64,000 bases of DNA from Pseudomonadota bacterium (lineage in GTDB: Bacteria; Bdellovibrionota; Bdellovibrionia; Bdellovibrionales; JACTMU01), in assembly GCA_014584465.1 (NCBI GenBank), contig JACTMU010000017.1, forward strand, positions 1-64,000, given 5' to 3'. The notes beneath the pieces were generated by a model that was not told the DNA's origin, ran no database searches, and saw nothing but the letters and a program-made list of their open reading frames with translations. The position numbers were made by a program, and so were the translations under genes. This document shows positions 53,976 to 62,673 of the stretch, in pieces. Numbering within the stretch: the first letter of the stretch is position 1; each line of letters begins with the position of its first letter.

Positions 53976-54746
53976 CTAGCTGTTGCTCCACTTAGGATCG
54001 CGCTTTTCAATGAAGGCTCCAATCCCCTCAACGGCATCACGAGTTGACATGAGATCCTCCAAATAGAGTCTTTCCAAACCGCCAATCTTTGTTTGATAAT
54101 TCTCCAAAGTTGCGCGCCGTGAAGCCCGGTGAGCCATCCTCAGCGAACTTGCACTCTTGGATTTCAAACATTGTGTGAAAAACTGGTCCACATCTGCATC
54201 GAGTGAACCAGTTGGACTCACCTTATTGATCAATTTCAGAAATGCCGGATGTTCTTGCCCCATCTGCTCGCCCGTCAAGGTCAACTCACAGGCATGAGCC
54301 TCACCCACGCGTGCAGGTAGAAGCAGAGCCGCAACGGGAGGAAAGACTCCCAACTTGATCTCAGGAACTGCAAACTTCGCCTTCTCGTCCACCATCAAAA
54401 ATGTGGTGGCCAGCGCAAGTTCAAAGGCCCCACCAAGACACAGGCCTCGGACCTTGCAAAGTGTCGGTATCTCTGTGGCAAGAACCTTCTCAATGAACTG
54501 ATGAAAGCGCGGGAGCATCTCCCCAACTTGACCAGGCTGGTGCTCCTCAACACTTGCCCCAAAACTGAAGTGCTTCCCTTCAGAGGAGATCACAATCAAC
54601 TTCTTTCTCGAGTCTCTGTGTAAAAGGTCGATTGCTTCTGAGATCTCACCCATCATCTGACAGGTCAGGACGTTGGCCGGAGGAGTTGCCAAAAGGATCT
54701 CTCCCAATTCCCCGTCATCTTTTTCTATAATCTTGATCGTCTTCAT
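53976..54746 (-). CDS. dch: Cyclohexa-1,5-diene-1-carbonyl-CoA hydratase (Dch-like)
   Basis: 256 residues of the crotonase family, with features of dienoyl-CoA hydratases: SFGASVEEHQPG (63-72), oxyanion-hole VRGLCLGGAFELALATTF and PEIKLGVFPPVAALLLP. It adds water to the product of benzoyl-CoA reduction. The neighbouring oah and had genes support this strongly. The C-terminal tail (KWSNS) is normal length. Confidence 0.85.
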   Translation of the reverse strand: MKTIKIIEKDDGELGEILLATPPANVLTCQMMGEISEAIDLLHRDSRKKLIVISSEGKHFSFGASVEEHQPGQVGEMLPRFHQFIEKVLATEIPTLCKVRGLCLGGAFELALATTFLMVDEKAKFAVPEIKLGVFPPVAALLLPARVGEAHACELTLTGEQMGQEHPAFLKLINKVSPTGSLDADVDQFFTQCLKSKSASSLRMAHRASRRATLENYQTKIGGLERLYLEDLMSTRDAVEGIGAFIEKRDPKWSNS

Positions 54747-54752
54747 CTTCCT

Positions 54753-55832
54753 CTACCCCTTCGGCATGATCTCCTTAATCAACTCATCATTCCACGGATG
54801 AGCCTGCCCAAGCGCTCGTCGAAGTTTAAGAAAATCCACTTCACGATTGTGCTTTGGTCCCTCATTAAAGGCTCGAAAACCAGCTCGTGCTTCGGTCATC
54901 ATGTTCAAAGCCAACCATGAGCGGTTGGTCTCGCAATTTTGCTGCCAATGCTCCAACTTCTTTTTTCGAAGCGACTCAATTGTTTTGATCAAACAGTCGG
55001 GCATTGTGAGTGCCAAGCGGTAGCACCACTCATTGACTTTCTCATCAAGCATCGACATATCGACCGTGCACTGAGCGGCCACCTGTTTGGCCTCATCTTT
55101 TGCGGCTCCCTCTTTCATCGTACCAAAAATGGGACGCCCCCACTGATCGTACTCATGAAGATTGACATAGGGGTTTGCAATGTATTCGCCCTTCTTGTTT
55201 TTCATGACAGGAACGATGTCGTTGAGAAGACCAATGCGCATCGCCTCATGGGCCGACCACTGCTCGCAAAGTGTGCACGATTTCATAGCGTGACCAAACC
55301 CCACATAGAGGTGAAGAAAATCTGTGGACCCCCCATCAGGTGCCGATCCGTGTTTGGGACCTGCTTGGCCAAATCGAGCCGTGTCGGCCGCAACAGAAAA
55401 GTCACAAGCCATTCCAATTTCTTGACCACCACCCACACGCAAACCATTCACCCGATTGATCACAGGTTTGTCGCAAAGAAGAATGGTCGTGACCATATCA
55501 TTAAAGAGCCTCATGTACTGCTTGTACTCTTGAGGGTTCCCTGCATAGTACTCTGCATACTCCTTGGTGTTTCCACCTGTGCAGAAGGCCTTATCTCCAA
55601 CTGCGGTGAAGACCACAGCTACGGCCGATCGGTCACAGGAAGCCTGTCGAAAGGCCAAAATGATCTCCTTCACTGCAGCCGTCGTATAGGAGTTGTACTG
55701 AGTCGGGTTGTTCAACCAAATCCAGTAGTTGCAAAGCCCTTCAACCTTCTCCCCTTTGTCGTTTTTAAGGGGGCGCTTCTCCACAATGATCTCTTTGTAC
55801 TCAACCTTCTCAACCAAATCGTGATTCTTCAT
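54753..55832 (-). CDS. oah: 6-oxocyclohex-1-ene-1-carbonyl-CoA hydrolase (Oah/BamA)
   Basis: 359 residues, the length of Oah/BamA and longer than other crotonases. Characteristic segments: YWIWLNNPTQYNSYTT, GNTKEYAEYYAGNP, NGLRVGGGQEIGMACDFSV and GPKHGSAPDGGSTDFLHLY. The enzyme adds water and hydrolytically opens the ring to 3-hydroxypimeloyl-CoA. BamA is the common marker gene of anaerobic aromatic degradation, which makes this one of the safest calls in the window. It has AAGGAG nine bases before ATG. Confidence 0.95.
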   Translation of the reverse strand: MKNHDLVEKVEYKEIIVEKRPLKNDKGEKVEGLCNYWIWLNNPTQYNSYTTAAVKEIILAFRQASCDRSAVAVVFTAVGDKAFCTGGNTKEYAEYYAGNPQEYKQYMRLFNDMVTTILLCDKPVINRVNGLRVGGGQEIGMACDFSVAADTARFGQAGPKHGSAPDGGSTDFLHLYVGFGHAMKSCTLCEQWSAHEAMRIGLLNDIVPVMKNKKGEYIANPYVNLHEYDQWGRPIFGTMKEGAAKDEAKQVAAQCTVDMSMLDEKVNEWCYRLALTMPDCLIKTIESLRKKKLEHWQQNCETNRSWLALNMMTEARAGFRAFNEGPKHNREVDFLKLRRALGQAHPWNDELIKEIMPKG

Positions 55833-55927
55833 TCTTTAGTTCTCCTTCTTTATTCCTGCCTCTCTGCTTTAACACAAACACCCATTTCGATCGACATGGC
55901 CTCCATCAATTCCTCTCAATCCTCATC

Positions 55928-56989
55928 TCACTTGGGAACCAAGATGGCTCTCTGACCAAGCTTATGGGATTGAGCCAACTTGATCACCTCATTGATTGAG
56001 TCGAGCGGATACTCCTTAATGTTTTCTCGAAGTGAGACCTCACCCTGAACCACCTTTTGGACCACTTCGGGATAATATCCCGGTCTGCAGCCCCAATTTC
56101 CAAAGAGGGTGGCATCAAAGGCCATAAGGTTGCTCAATCTCACATTGAGTTTGTCCATAGTAAAACCGATGAAACCAACTGTTCCTGCAAAACTCAAAAG
56201 CGAAAAGGCGGTCTCTTGCCCAGAAGCCGTACCACTCATCTCAAAGACTTTCCACGCGTGGCGTGGCCAACCCTTCTCTTTCACAATGTTGCGAATGGCA
56301 TTTTTAACGCCCTTTTCATCCTGACCCTTCACATTGAAGGTCGCATGGGCGCCCTGCTCAGAAGCAAGCCCCAGCTTTTGATCATCGATGTCCAGGGCAA
56401 TGATCTTTGCCCCAAGGCTCTTGGCATGCTGAACCATGTAGATTCCAATTCCACCAACGCCAATCACGATGGCCACCTCTCCCGCCTTAAGATCGGCTCG
56501 GACCACCGACTGATAGGGTGTCGTCACGGCATCTGAAATGACAGAAAGTTCTGAGAGCTTGTAGGTACCACGGTTTGGAACAGCACAGAGAAAACGTCCT
56601 GGCACCTTGATGTGACTTGCAAATCCACCGTGGAAATCGTTGCCCGGCATCTTCTGATTCTGACATATGTTGTCACGATCCATTTTGCAGAGATCACACT
56701 CTCCGCAGGGAAGAACGGCCGGTACAAGCACCTCTTTGCCCATCCAATCTCTCATCAGACTTCCAGTGGCGACCACCTTTCCGCTGATCTCATGACCTAA
56801 AATCAATGGAAGCTCCATCTTGGTCTTCACCTGGCCCGTAAAAAAGGTCATGTCCGTATGGCACAGGCCACACCCAGCCACCTCCACGATCACCTGTTCA
56901 TCGTTGGGTGCCTCGATTGTGTGCTCCTCCCTCACCAAAGGTTGATTGAACTCTTTCAGAAAATAACCATAGCCTTTGATCACACTCAT
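55928..56989 (-). CDS. had: 6-hydroxycyclohex-1-ene-1-carbonyl-CoA dehydrogenase (Had-like)
   Basis: 353-residue zinc alcohol dehydrogenase. Catalytic zinc site GCGLCHTD and GHE; structural zinc Cys set in CGECDLCKMDRDNIC; NAD site VIGVGGIGIYMVQHA. The length and neighbourhood match Had, which oxidises the hydratase product before ring cleavage. It is first gene of the minus-strand operon, with GGAG before ATG and a TetR-type palindrome 53 bases upstream. Confidence 0.9.
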   Translation of the reverse strand: MSVIKGYGYFLKEFNQPLVREEHTIEAPNDEQVIVEVAGCGLCHTDMTFFTGQVKTKMELPLILGHEISGKVVATGSLMRDWMGKEVLVPAVLPCGECDLCKMDRDNICQNQKMPGNDFHGGFASHIKVPGRFLCAVPNRGTYKLSELSVISDAVTTPYQSVVRADLKAGEVAIVIGVGGIGIYMVQHAKSLGAKIIALDIDDQKLGLASEQGAHATFNVKGQDEKGVKNAIRNIVKEKGWPRHAWKVFEMSGTASGQETAFSLLSFAGTVGFIGFTMDKLNVRLSNLMAFDATLFGNWGCRPGYYPEVVQKVVQGEVSLRENIKEYPLDSINEVIKLAQSHKLGQRAILVPK

Positions 56990-57041
56990 AGAGTCTCCTT
57001 CTGTTTGGGCTCGTACTGTGTTTATCAGGGTCTCCCCTTAA

Positions 57042-57055
57042 AACGAACGTTCGTT
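57042..57055. promoter_or_regulatory. Candidate TetR operator
   Basis: AACGAACGTTCGTT is a perfect 14-base palindrome upstream of had, in the divergent gap before the nucleotidyltransferase gene. It fits the PaaR-type consensus CNAACGNNCGTTNG at most positions. The TetR gene lies four genes down the same transcript, so autoregulation is likely. Confidence 0.7.
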
Positions 57056-57148
57056 CTGTCAGGAGTGGCGATTATAGGAAAGCCTTCCACAAGAGTCAAA
57101 AATTGATCTTTTGACAAACTGCGACTACATCTCCATAATGACGCGCCA

Positions 57149-58036
57149 ATGGCTCAGAAAAGAGATCTCTCTCCTCGAAAATCTCAAGAAATGATCGGGA
57201 CTCACACCGTGCGCGATTCTCTCGAAAAGAACTCCCGTCCATCCTGCAAATCCGTAGGATCCAGTGACGTTTTGACCTCGAAACTCACCTCCACTCCAGT
57301 TGTTCTGCTCTGTGGTGGGCAAGGTGCGCGAATGGGCGTGCTCAAGGGGCTCGCAACTCTTCCAGCCCCACGCGGCCACTGCACTCTCCTTGAGCATCAG
57401 ATCGATGCATTGAACTCTGTTGGCCTCAAAAAGGTGATTTTGGTTCTTGGGCATGGATATGAGGAGTATTTGAAGAGAGTCGCCAATCTCAATGAAGCTG
57501 TAGACCACTGGTGCCACTGGTCTTCGTCGTCTTCAACTTCTTCGCTGGAGTTTCAGGTGGTGATCAATCCTCATCCTCAACTTGGCCCCTTTTCTTCACT
57601 CCAAAGAGGAATCGCAGGATTGCTCCAAGACCCAACAGGCCCTAAGAATTCATTCATCTCAGATGGGCTCTTTGTTTTGCCCGTAGACCACCCCTCCCCA
57701 TCACGTGGGGTTTGGCTCCAAATTTCAACTGCAGAGCAAAGTTCTCAAGACAGGCCCACTTTGGTTCGAATTCCCACCTATCACGGCAGGGGCGGCCACC
57801 CCATATGGATCCATCCATCCTTTGCCAAGAAGCTCTTGGAAGTTGGCTCCATCCCTCATCGATCCAATGGAGATTCCCTGCGGCTTGATCACCAAATCAG
57901 GGCTCTTGAAATCCACCAAGTTGAGCGCGTGGAGTGCCACGATCCTCAAATTCTCATCAACCTCAACAGCCCCGAAGATCTCTCCAAATGGCTGCTGAGC
58001 AGTGCCAGGCGCTCCGTCGCGCCAGGCACTCAGTAG
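57149..58036 (+). CDS. MobA/MocA-like molybdopterin nucleotidyltransferase
   Basis: 295 residues; the conserved domain starts at about residue 49 (VVLLCGGQGARMGVLKGLATL), so the true start may be later than the ATG used here. Later blocks are VVINPHPQLGPFSSLQRG, VLPVDHPSPSRG and YHGRGGHPIWIHPSFAKKLL, the last typical of MocA (CTP:molybdopterin cytidylyltransferase). It probably makes the dinucleotide cofactor for the 4-hydroxybenzoyl-CoA reductase. Its last codons are inside a GTGCCWGGCAC repeat pair. The first 48 residues are unusual. Confidence 0.75.
   Translation: MAQKRDLSPRKSQEMIGTHTVRDSLEKNSRPSCKSVGSSDVLTSKLTSTPVVLLCGGQGARMGVLKGLATLPAPRGHCTLLEHQIDALNSVGLKKVILVLGHGYEEYLKRVANLNEAVDHWCHWSSSSSTSSLEFQVVINPHPQLGPFSSLQRGIAGLLQDPTGPKNSFISDGLFVLPVDHPSPSRGVWLQISTAEQSSQDRPTLVRIPTYHGRGGHPIWIHPSFAKKLLEVGSIPHRSNGDSLRLDHQIRALEIHQVERVECHDPQILINLNSPEDLSKWLLSSARRSVAPGTQ
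58001..58030. repeat. GTGCCWGGCAC element, paired copy inside a gene end
   Basis: AGTGCCAGGC and, ten bases on, GCCAGGCACT form an almost perfect inverted pair. Unlike the other copies it lies within the last codons of the nucleotidyltransferase gene, suggesting that the element was added at the 3' end and extended the reading frame. Confidence 0.6.
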
Positions 58037-58545
58037 CCCTCGGTGCAGATAACGTCGTCCTCGATTCGAACCTCTATCTCTTCCGTAGAATCGCTCCTCC
58101 TTAAATAGTCAAGGTACCATACCTTTTGATGGTCCGAAGTGGTCTCTTTATGAAGGAGGGTCAATTCCTCTCTGGTCGATCGACTGTTCACGCGTATTCC
58201 ATAAAGGCCGGACTCGTCATACAGAGAGGCAAAATTATCCAGTACAATCTCGGCTCTTTCACCTTTTTCTTGTGCAGCCAGTACATCTTCCAAGGACTCA
58301 CCTTTTAAAACATGGACAAGTTTGAGAACATTGTTTCTAAGATCCACAAAGATCGCATTGAATTCCATATCCTCTCTGGGATCTTCCTTTGCATAGGCAT
58401 CGTAGAGAGACTTTGAAAGACAGTTGAGTCTCTTATCACTTGGGGCTGCATCCGCCTGCAAAGAAAATCCAAATGAAGCACCCAAAGCGACACTCAAGAG
58501 ACCCATGGCCGCTCTACTTTTGAAATATCGAATATTTCTTTTCAT
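58030..58545 (-). CDS. Secreted protein of unknown function
   Basis: 171 residues with AAAGGAG before ATG and a signal peptide (to about LQADAA-PSD). The mature part is mixed helix/strand with two Cys (LNCLSKSLYDAYA; DDVICTEGY) that could form a disulfide. The family is not recognised. It ends convergently with the nucleotidyltransferase gene, overlapping it by seven bases, and is divergent from the reductase operon. Confidence 0.7.
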   Translation of the reverse strand: MKRNIRYFKSRAAMGLLSVALGASFGFSLQADAAPSDKRLNCLSKSLYDAYAKEDPREDMEFNAIFVDLRNNVLKLVHVLKGESLEDVLAAQEKGERAEIVLDNFASLYDESGLYGIRVNSRSTREELTLLHKETTSDHQKVWYLDYLRRSDSTEEIEVRIEDDVICTEGY

Positions 58546-58874
58546 AAATGACTCCTTTAAGAACGGACGAGGATGGATTCCTTAATAGAAAACTCGCAAG
58601 AGAATCTCACCAAGCCCGACGGTGAACATTAGATAGAACATTACCACAATGTGCTAAAAAAGAAATTGCGTGGTGGCCATTTGCAAAGATTACGTAACGG
58701 ATTACAAAAATGGTCCATTGCGGATCACCGAAGTCTCATCAAGTTCGGCGAGACACCCGGTGATCCTCCCGCCGATGATTTATGCCCAGTGGCTGACGCA
58801 AAATAGGGTGTAGCACGATCGAGAACTCCATGATATGCATCAATTTCGACCATAGGGAAAAAGGGAGGGGATTT
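58546..58874. promoter_or_regulatory. Divergent region upstream of the reductase operon
   Basis: About 329 bases. It contains TTACGTAACGGATTAC near 58691 and a 9-base inverted repeat, GGATCACCG (58722-58730) and CGGTGATCC (58758-58766), about 110 bases before the reductase start. Either could be a regulator site or an RNA hairpin. I saw no copy of the AACGAACGTTCGTT operator here and no clear FNR box. The first 130 bases hold nothing I recognise. Confidence 0.4.
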
Positions 58875-60110
58875 GTGGGAACGATTCAGGCAACGAAAAA
58901 ACTTAAGAAGATTCTCCATGACTACTTTTGGGAGTTCTTTCCTCAAGATGGAGGCCCTAAACCCAAAGTTGCTTGGTGCACGAGTGTTGGACCCGCCGAG
59001 CTTCTCATTGCGATGGGTTTTAAGGTCTACTATCCCGAAAACCATGGGGCTCTTTTAGGTGCAACTCGCGAAAGTGGAAAGTACATTCCTGTAGCCAACG
59101 CTGCAGGCTACTCTCCTGAGATCTGCTCCTACCTCACCTCAGATGTTGGTGCCTACAAAAAGGGAGAGACTCCGTTGACTCAGGCCTACGGGATTCCACA
59201 TGTCCCCCATCCTGATGTTCTCGTTTACAACACCAATCAATGTCGTGAAGTGCAAGATTGGTTTTCCTACTATGCTCGTGAGTTTAAAGTTCCAGCTCTA
59301 GGGATCTTCTCACCTTGGAAGGTTGGCGAGGTCACCTCTGCTGAAGTGCGCTCGGTGGAGGAGCAGTTTCGAAATATGATCCCACAACTAGAATCGATCT
59401 CAAAGTGCTCGTTTGATTTGGACCGATTGAAAGAGGTCGTTGGCCTCTCCAAAGAGATGTCCGATCTCTGGTGGGCCTTCTTACAGAAGGCTAGGCATCG
59501 ACCTTCGCCCATCACCTTCTTTGATGGATGCATCCAGATGGCTCCTGCAGTGGTTCTTCGTGGCACTCCCGTCGCGGTTGACTACTACAAAGAGCTCAAC
59601 TTAGAGATTGATCGCCACATTGCTGAAAAGAGTTGGGCCATCCCTAAGGAGAGCTATCGTCTCTATTGGGAGGGAATGCCCATTTGGGGACGACTCCGCT
59701 TCTTTTCAGACCTACTTACGAGGCACAACACGGTTGCCGTGGCATCGACCTACTGTGACTCGTGGATCTTTGAGTCCTTTGAACGCGAGAGACCCTTTGA
59801 AAGCATGGCCCTAGCGTACACTGAAATCTTCATCAACCGAAGCGAAGATGCCAAAGAGAAGATTTTGGAGAAGATGATGAGAGAGTACAGCGTGGACGGG
59901 ATCATCTATCATGACTCTCGAACTTGTCCCTACAACTCCAACTCTCGTTTTGGAATGCCACAACGACTCACTGAAAAGACTCAAATTCCCAACCTCGTCA
60001 TTGATGGAGACTTAAGTGACTTGCGATGTTTTTCTGACGAGCAGACCCATACGGCCGTTGAAGCCTTTATTGAACAGCTCCAGGACCACAAGAGGAGGAG
60101 ACCAGCGTGA
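58875..60110 (+). CDS. Benzoyl-CoA reductase/2-hydroxyacyl-CoA dehydratase subunit (BcrB/HgdB family)
   Basis: About 411 residues from GTG 58875, with GGGAGGGG upstream; the frame is open from 58830. Several blocks follow BcrB/BadE: CTSVGPAELLIAMGFKVYYP, SPEICSYLTSDVG, SPITFFDGC, LRGTPVAVDYYKELNLEID, YRLYWEGMPIW and SRTCPYNSNSRFGMPQRL. Cys at 35, 84 and 351 (with 123 nearby) are the probable [4Fe-4S] ligands. With the downstream activase it should dearomatise benzoyl-CoA. Classical enzymes have two different subunits of this family (BcrB and BcrC); only one is present, so a homodimer or an unlinked partner must be assumed. Confidence 0.85.
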   Translation: MGTIQATKKLKKILHDYFWEFFPQDGGPKPKVAWCTSVGPAELLIAMGFKVYYPENHGALLGATRESGKYIPVANAAGYSPEICSYLTSDVGAYKKGETPLTQAYGIPHVPHPDVLVYNTNQCREVQDWFSYYAREFKVPALGIFSPWKVGEVTSAEVRSVEEQFRNMIPQLESISKCSFDLDRLKEVVGLSKEMSDLWWAFLQKARHRPSPITFFDGCIQMAPAVVLRGTPVAVDYYKELNLEIDRHIAEKSWAIPKESYRLYWEGMPIWGRLRFFSDLLTRHNTVAVASTYCDSWIFESFERERPFESMALAYTEIFINRSEDAKEKILEKMMREYSVDGIIYHDSRTCPYNSNSRFGMPQRLTEKTQIPNLVIDGDLSDLRCFSDEQTHTAVEAFIEQLQDHKRRRPA

Positions 60111-60904
60111 ACCTCTTTGGTGGAATTGATCTTGGCTCCTCTTTTGCCAAATGTGTGATCATCGATGAATCAGGTCAAATGGTCTCAAATTCGGTGTCTC
60201 GTTCGGGGATCGATTTTGCAAGCACAGCCAAAAAGATTTTTGATGACTCTTTGGCTCAAATTCAAAAAGATGCAGATGATGTGCGCGCCGTCGTTGCAAC
60301 GGGTGTGGGCCGAAACAACTGCGATTTTAAGGTTTTTTCGAAACCTGAAATCGGGGCCTTTGCCAGAGGGAGCTACCATCTTTTCGGAGGACCGTGTGTC
60401 GTGATCGATATTGGTGGTCAGGACAACAAGGTCATCAAATTGGATTCCGAAGGCAAGCAGACCTTTTTCAAGATGAATCGCAAGTGCGCCTCTGGGACTG
60501 GCAGCTTTCTTGAAGAGATTGCCATGAGACTGGATCTCCCTACAAGTAAGATGAATGAGATGGCTCGACAGACTCACGAGAGCGTCACCATTGGGAGTTT
60601 TTGCACTGTCTTTGCAGGCACTGAGATCATCCACCACCTGCGCGCGGGACAAAATACCCACGGCATCATGCGAGGAGTCTATGAGTCGGTCGTCAAACGA
60701 GTTCTTGAGATGGCGACCATTGAGGATACGGTCATTCTTACGGGAGGTGCCATCGCCAACAATCCCGTCTTGGTTGAACTCTTTCAGGAGCGGATCTCTC
60801 ATTCCATCAAGGTCCCCGATCGACCCCAACTGATTGGTGCACTGGGCGCTGCTCTCTATGCAAAGGAATATTGGGAAAACCCAACTGCGGCTGAGAGTCC
60901 CTAG
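60107..60904 (+). CDS. ATP-dependent activase (BcrA/BcrD/HgdC family)
   Basis: 265 residues of the ASKHA fold: GGIDLGSSFAKCVII, VVIDIGGQDNKVIKLD and ILTGGAIANNPVLVELF. The two cluster Cys, 127 in NRKCASGTGSFLEEIA and 166 in SFCTVFAGTEII, are placed as in HgdC and would bind one [4Fe-4S] across a homodimer. It injects electrons into the reductase at the cost of ATP. The GTG start overlaps the previous stop by four bases. There is no second, longer BcrA-like activase gene. Confidence 0.93.
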   Translation: MNLFGGIDLGSSFAKCVIIDESGQMVSNSVSRSGIDFASTAKKIFDDSLAQIQKDADDVRAVVATGVGRNNCDFKVFSKPEIGAFARGSYHLFGGPCVVIDIGGQDNKVIKLDSEGKQTFFKMNRKCASGTGSFLEEIAMRLDLPTSKMNEMARQTHESVTIGSFCTVFAGTEIIHHLRAGQNTHGIMRGVYESVVKRVLEMATIEDTVILTGGAIANNPVLVELFQERISHSIKVPDRPQLIGALGAALYAKEYWENPTAAESP

Positions 60905-60952
60905 TTAGAATTGCTTGGACGATGAACACGAATTTGTGAGGTAATAACGCAA

Positions 60953-61507
60953 GTGAAGATCTACGAACGAAACATCAACTCGACCGTGCGCAAGACGAGT
61001 GACCATGAGCTTGTCGTCTCAACCTCTCTTTTGGACCTCAACCACAGCATGCGGGTCGAACTCAAGATCGATCTCAACCGCAATGTGATCCAGGAGGCCG
61101 ATGCCGAGATCACAAAGGCTCCGCTTCAGATCTGCTCCTACCCTCTCCAAAAGGTGAAGAGTCTCGTGGGACTCAAAGTTGAACGTGGCATCAATAAGAG
61201 ACTTGCAGCTCTGGTTGGCGGATCAGAGGGGTGCACCCACCTCTACGAACTGGCACTCAACGCCGTTCGCCTGGCCTTCAACGTAAAGCTTGGTATGCAG
61301 TTTGATTGGGACCAATGGACCGCTCGCACCATCCCGGATGACGAGTTCCTTAAGAAGGCTCGCCCAGTTCTTCAGGGAAGCTGCTTCCCCTTTGGACCAA
61401 ATGGGACCAAGACCGATCAAGAAGATCCGCAAAGCTCCTCAAATCCCTCGAAGAGCCCAAACCATCCATCATCACGTCCGAAGAACGACTCAGGCAGCTC
61501 ATCCTAG
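60953..61507 (+). CDS. DUF2889 domain protein
   Basis: 184 residues, GTG start. The core (YERNINSTVRKTSDHELVVSTSLLD and GGSEGCTHLYELALNAVRLAFN) matches the DUF2889 family as I know it. No enzymatic function is known. The C-terminal tail is Ser/Asn/Pro rich and extra. It follows the activase by 48 bases on the same strand, so it is probably co-transcribed and linked to the CoA-thioester pathway. Confidence 0.75.
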   Translation: MKIYERNINSTVRKTSDHELVVSTSLLDLNHSMRVELKIDLNRNVIQEADAEITKAPLQICSYPLQKVKSLVGLKVERGINKRLAALVGGSEGCTHLYELALNAVRLAFNVKLGMQFDWDQWTARTIPDDEFLKKARPVLQGSCFPFGPNGTKTDQEDPQSSSNPSKSPNHPSSRPKNDSGSSS

Positions 61508-61603
61508 ATTCTAGAAACCCTACAACGAATTGATGATTTGCAAGATTGCTGGCCATCTAGAATCGGAGGGGCCAATTTGCCACGCTGTCTTTTAAAGAAG
61601 GAG

Positions 61604-62410
61604 TTATTTCTCACAATCTTTTATGAATTTTTTGTAGAATTCCCGTGATTGTACGTCAATAAGGCGATCGACAATCTTTTCAAAGATGTTAGCTCCCTTC
61701 GATGTCGTTAACTCACTGACCATTTTCTGAAAATTGTTAATTTTGGCAGCATCCCATTGCTCAGACACAACTCTTCCCACCGTGACATCGATTGCATTGT
61801 GTACATCCACCACCACTTGAGAGAGATCTGAATCGAGTTCAGGATCTTTTTTCAGAAGGCCAATTTCATAAGCACGGCTCGCTTCAACACCTTTGAGCGC
61901 AGACTCCACATTGGACTTAAAATCTGCTTTAGAAACTAACGGAAACTCTCTGCCAACTTCGGCCCAATACTTTACCATAGAACCTTTTAAACCATCAAAT
62001 TTACCTTCATTGTCTTTAAGAATGACGGTCGCAGACTCAACATTTGAAAAGCGGAGCAATCCCGCAACGACTTCAATTTCGTTCTCAACTCTAGACTCTT
62101 TTACTACCGAACGAAGCACCTCTATGACAGCGTTTTCATGATTCTTCCTTAACATTTCTTGAAGCTTCGTCATCCCTTCTTTGGTCAGCGTCATCCCAGC
62201 TTCATCTTTCAACGTTTCGTCCAATTCAGATATTTTAGGCCTATTCGCCCTGACCTTGCGCTTGATTTCCTCCGTCAACGTTTTCCCAAAGACTCTATTT
62301 TTAGATTTAGGCGCAGAAGTCCCCGCAGCAAGCAGGTAGGTTGCTGGCGCTAAAGTCCCAAGGACCAACAAAGACAAGAACGTTACGGTGCGTGCAAATA
62401 CTTTTTTCAT
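61604..62410 (-). CDS. Secreted helical protein of unknown function
   Basis: About 268 residues from ATG 62410 (GGTGG five bases upstream) with a signal peptide ending near LLAAGTS. The mature protein is Lys/Glu rich and almost all helical (LTEEIKRKVRANRPKISEL, FKSNVESALKGVEASRAY). No family is recognised. Its stop lies 96 bases from that of the DUF2889 gene, convergently; a 9-base inverted repeat (GATTCTAGA/TCTAGAATC, 61507-61564) sits in that gap. Confidence 0.65.
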   Translation of the reverse strand: MKKVFARTVTFLSLLVLGTLAPATYLLAAGTSAPKSKNRVFGKTLTEEIKRKVRANRPKISELDETLKDEAGMTLTKEGMTKLQEMLRKNHENAVIEVLRSVVKESRVENEIEVVAGLLRFSNVESATVILKDNEGKFDGLKGSMVKYWAEVGREFPLVSKADFKSNVESALKGVEASRAYEIGLLKKDPELDSDLSQVVVDVHNAIDVTVGRVVSEQWDAAKINNFQKMVSELTTSKGANIFEKIVDRLIDVQSREFYKKFIKDCEK

Positions 62411-62673
62411 CTCATCCACCTTATTTTAGCTGAACATCAACGGCTCTTCACCTTCCACGCCAATATTGAATTCCCTTGCTCTTGCGAAAAGTGGGCCAAA
62501 CTCAAAATCATGTTGTTTTAGACCATTAGGCTACCCCAAACTGGCCTTGAATCGGAAAAGGTTGGCATTCGCCCTGACGAACTTTCGATCACTTGCTGAC
62601 AAAAATGGATACCTCATCTAGCAAGAAATCCAGTTGGATCGAGGCAAAATACGGATCTGTGAAAACATTAGGA

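Noticed and set aside
54939-55955. 338-residue plus-strand ORF
   Set aside because: Antisense shadow of the oah gene; the oah product has full family features and this frame has none.
57100-57120. FNR-like box (TTGATCTTTTGACAA)
   Set aside because: The half-sites have the wrong spacing for TTGAT-N4-ATCAA and one half is poor; not enough to call.
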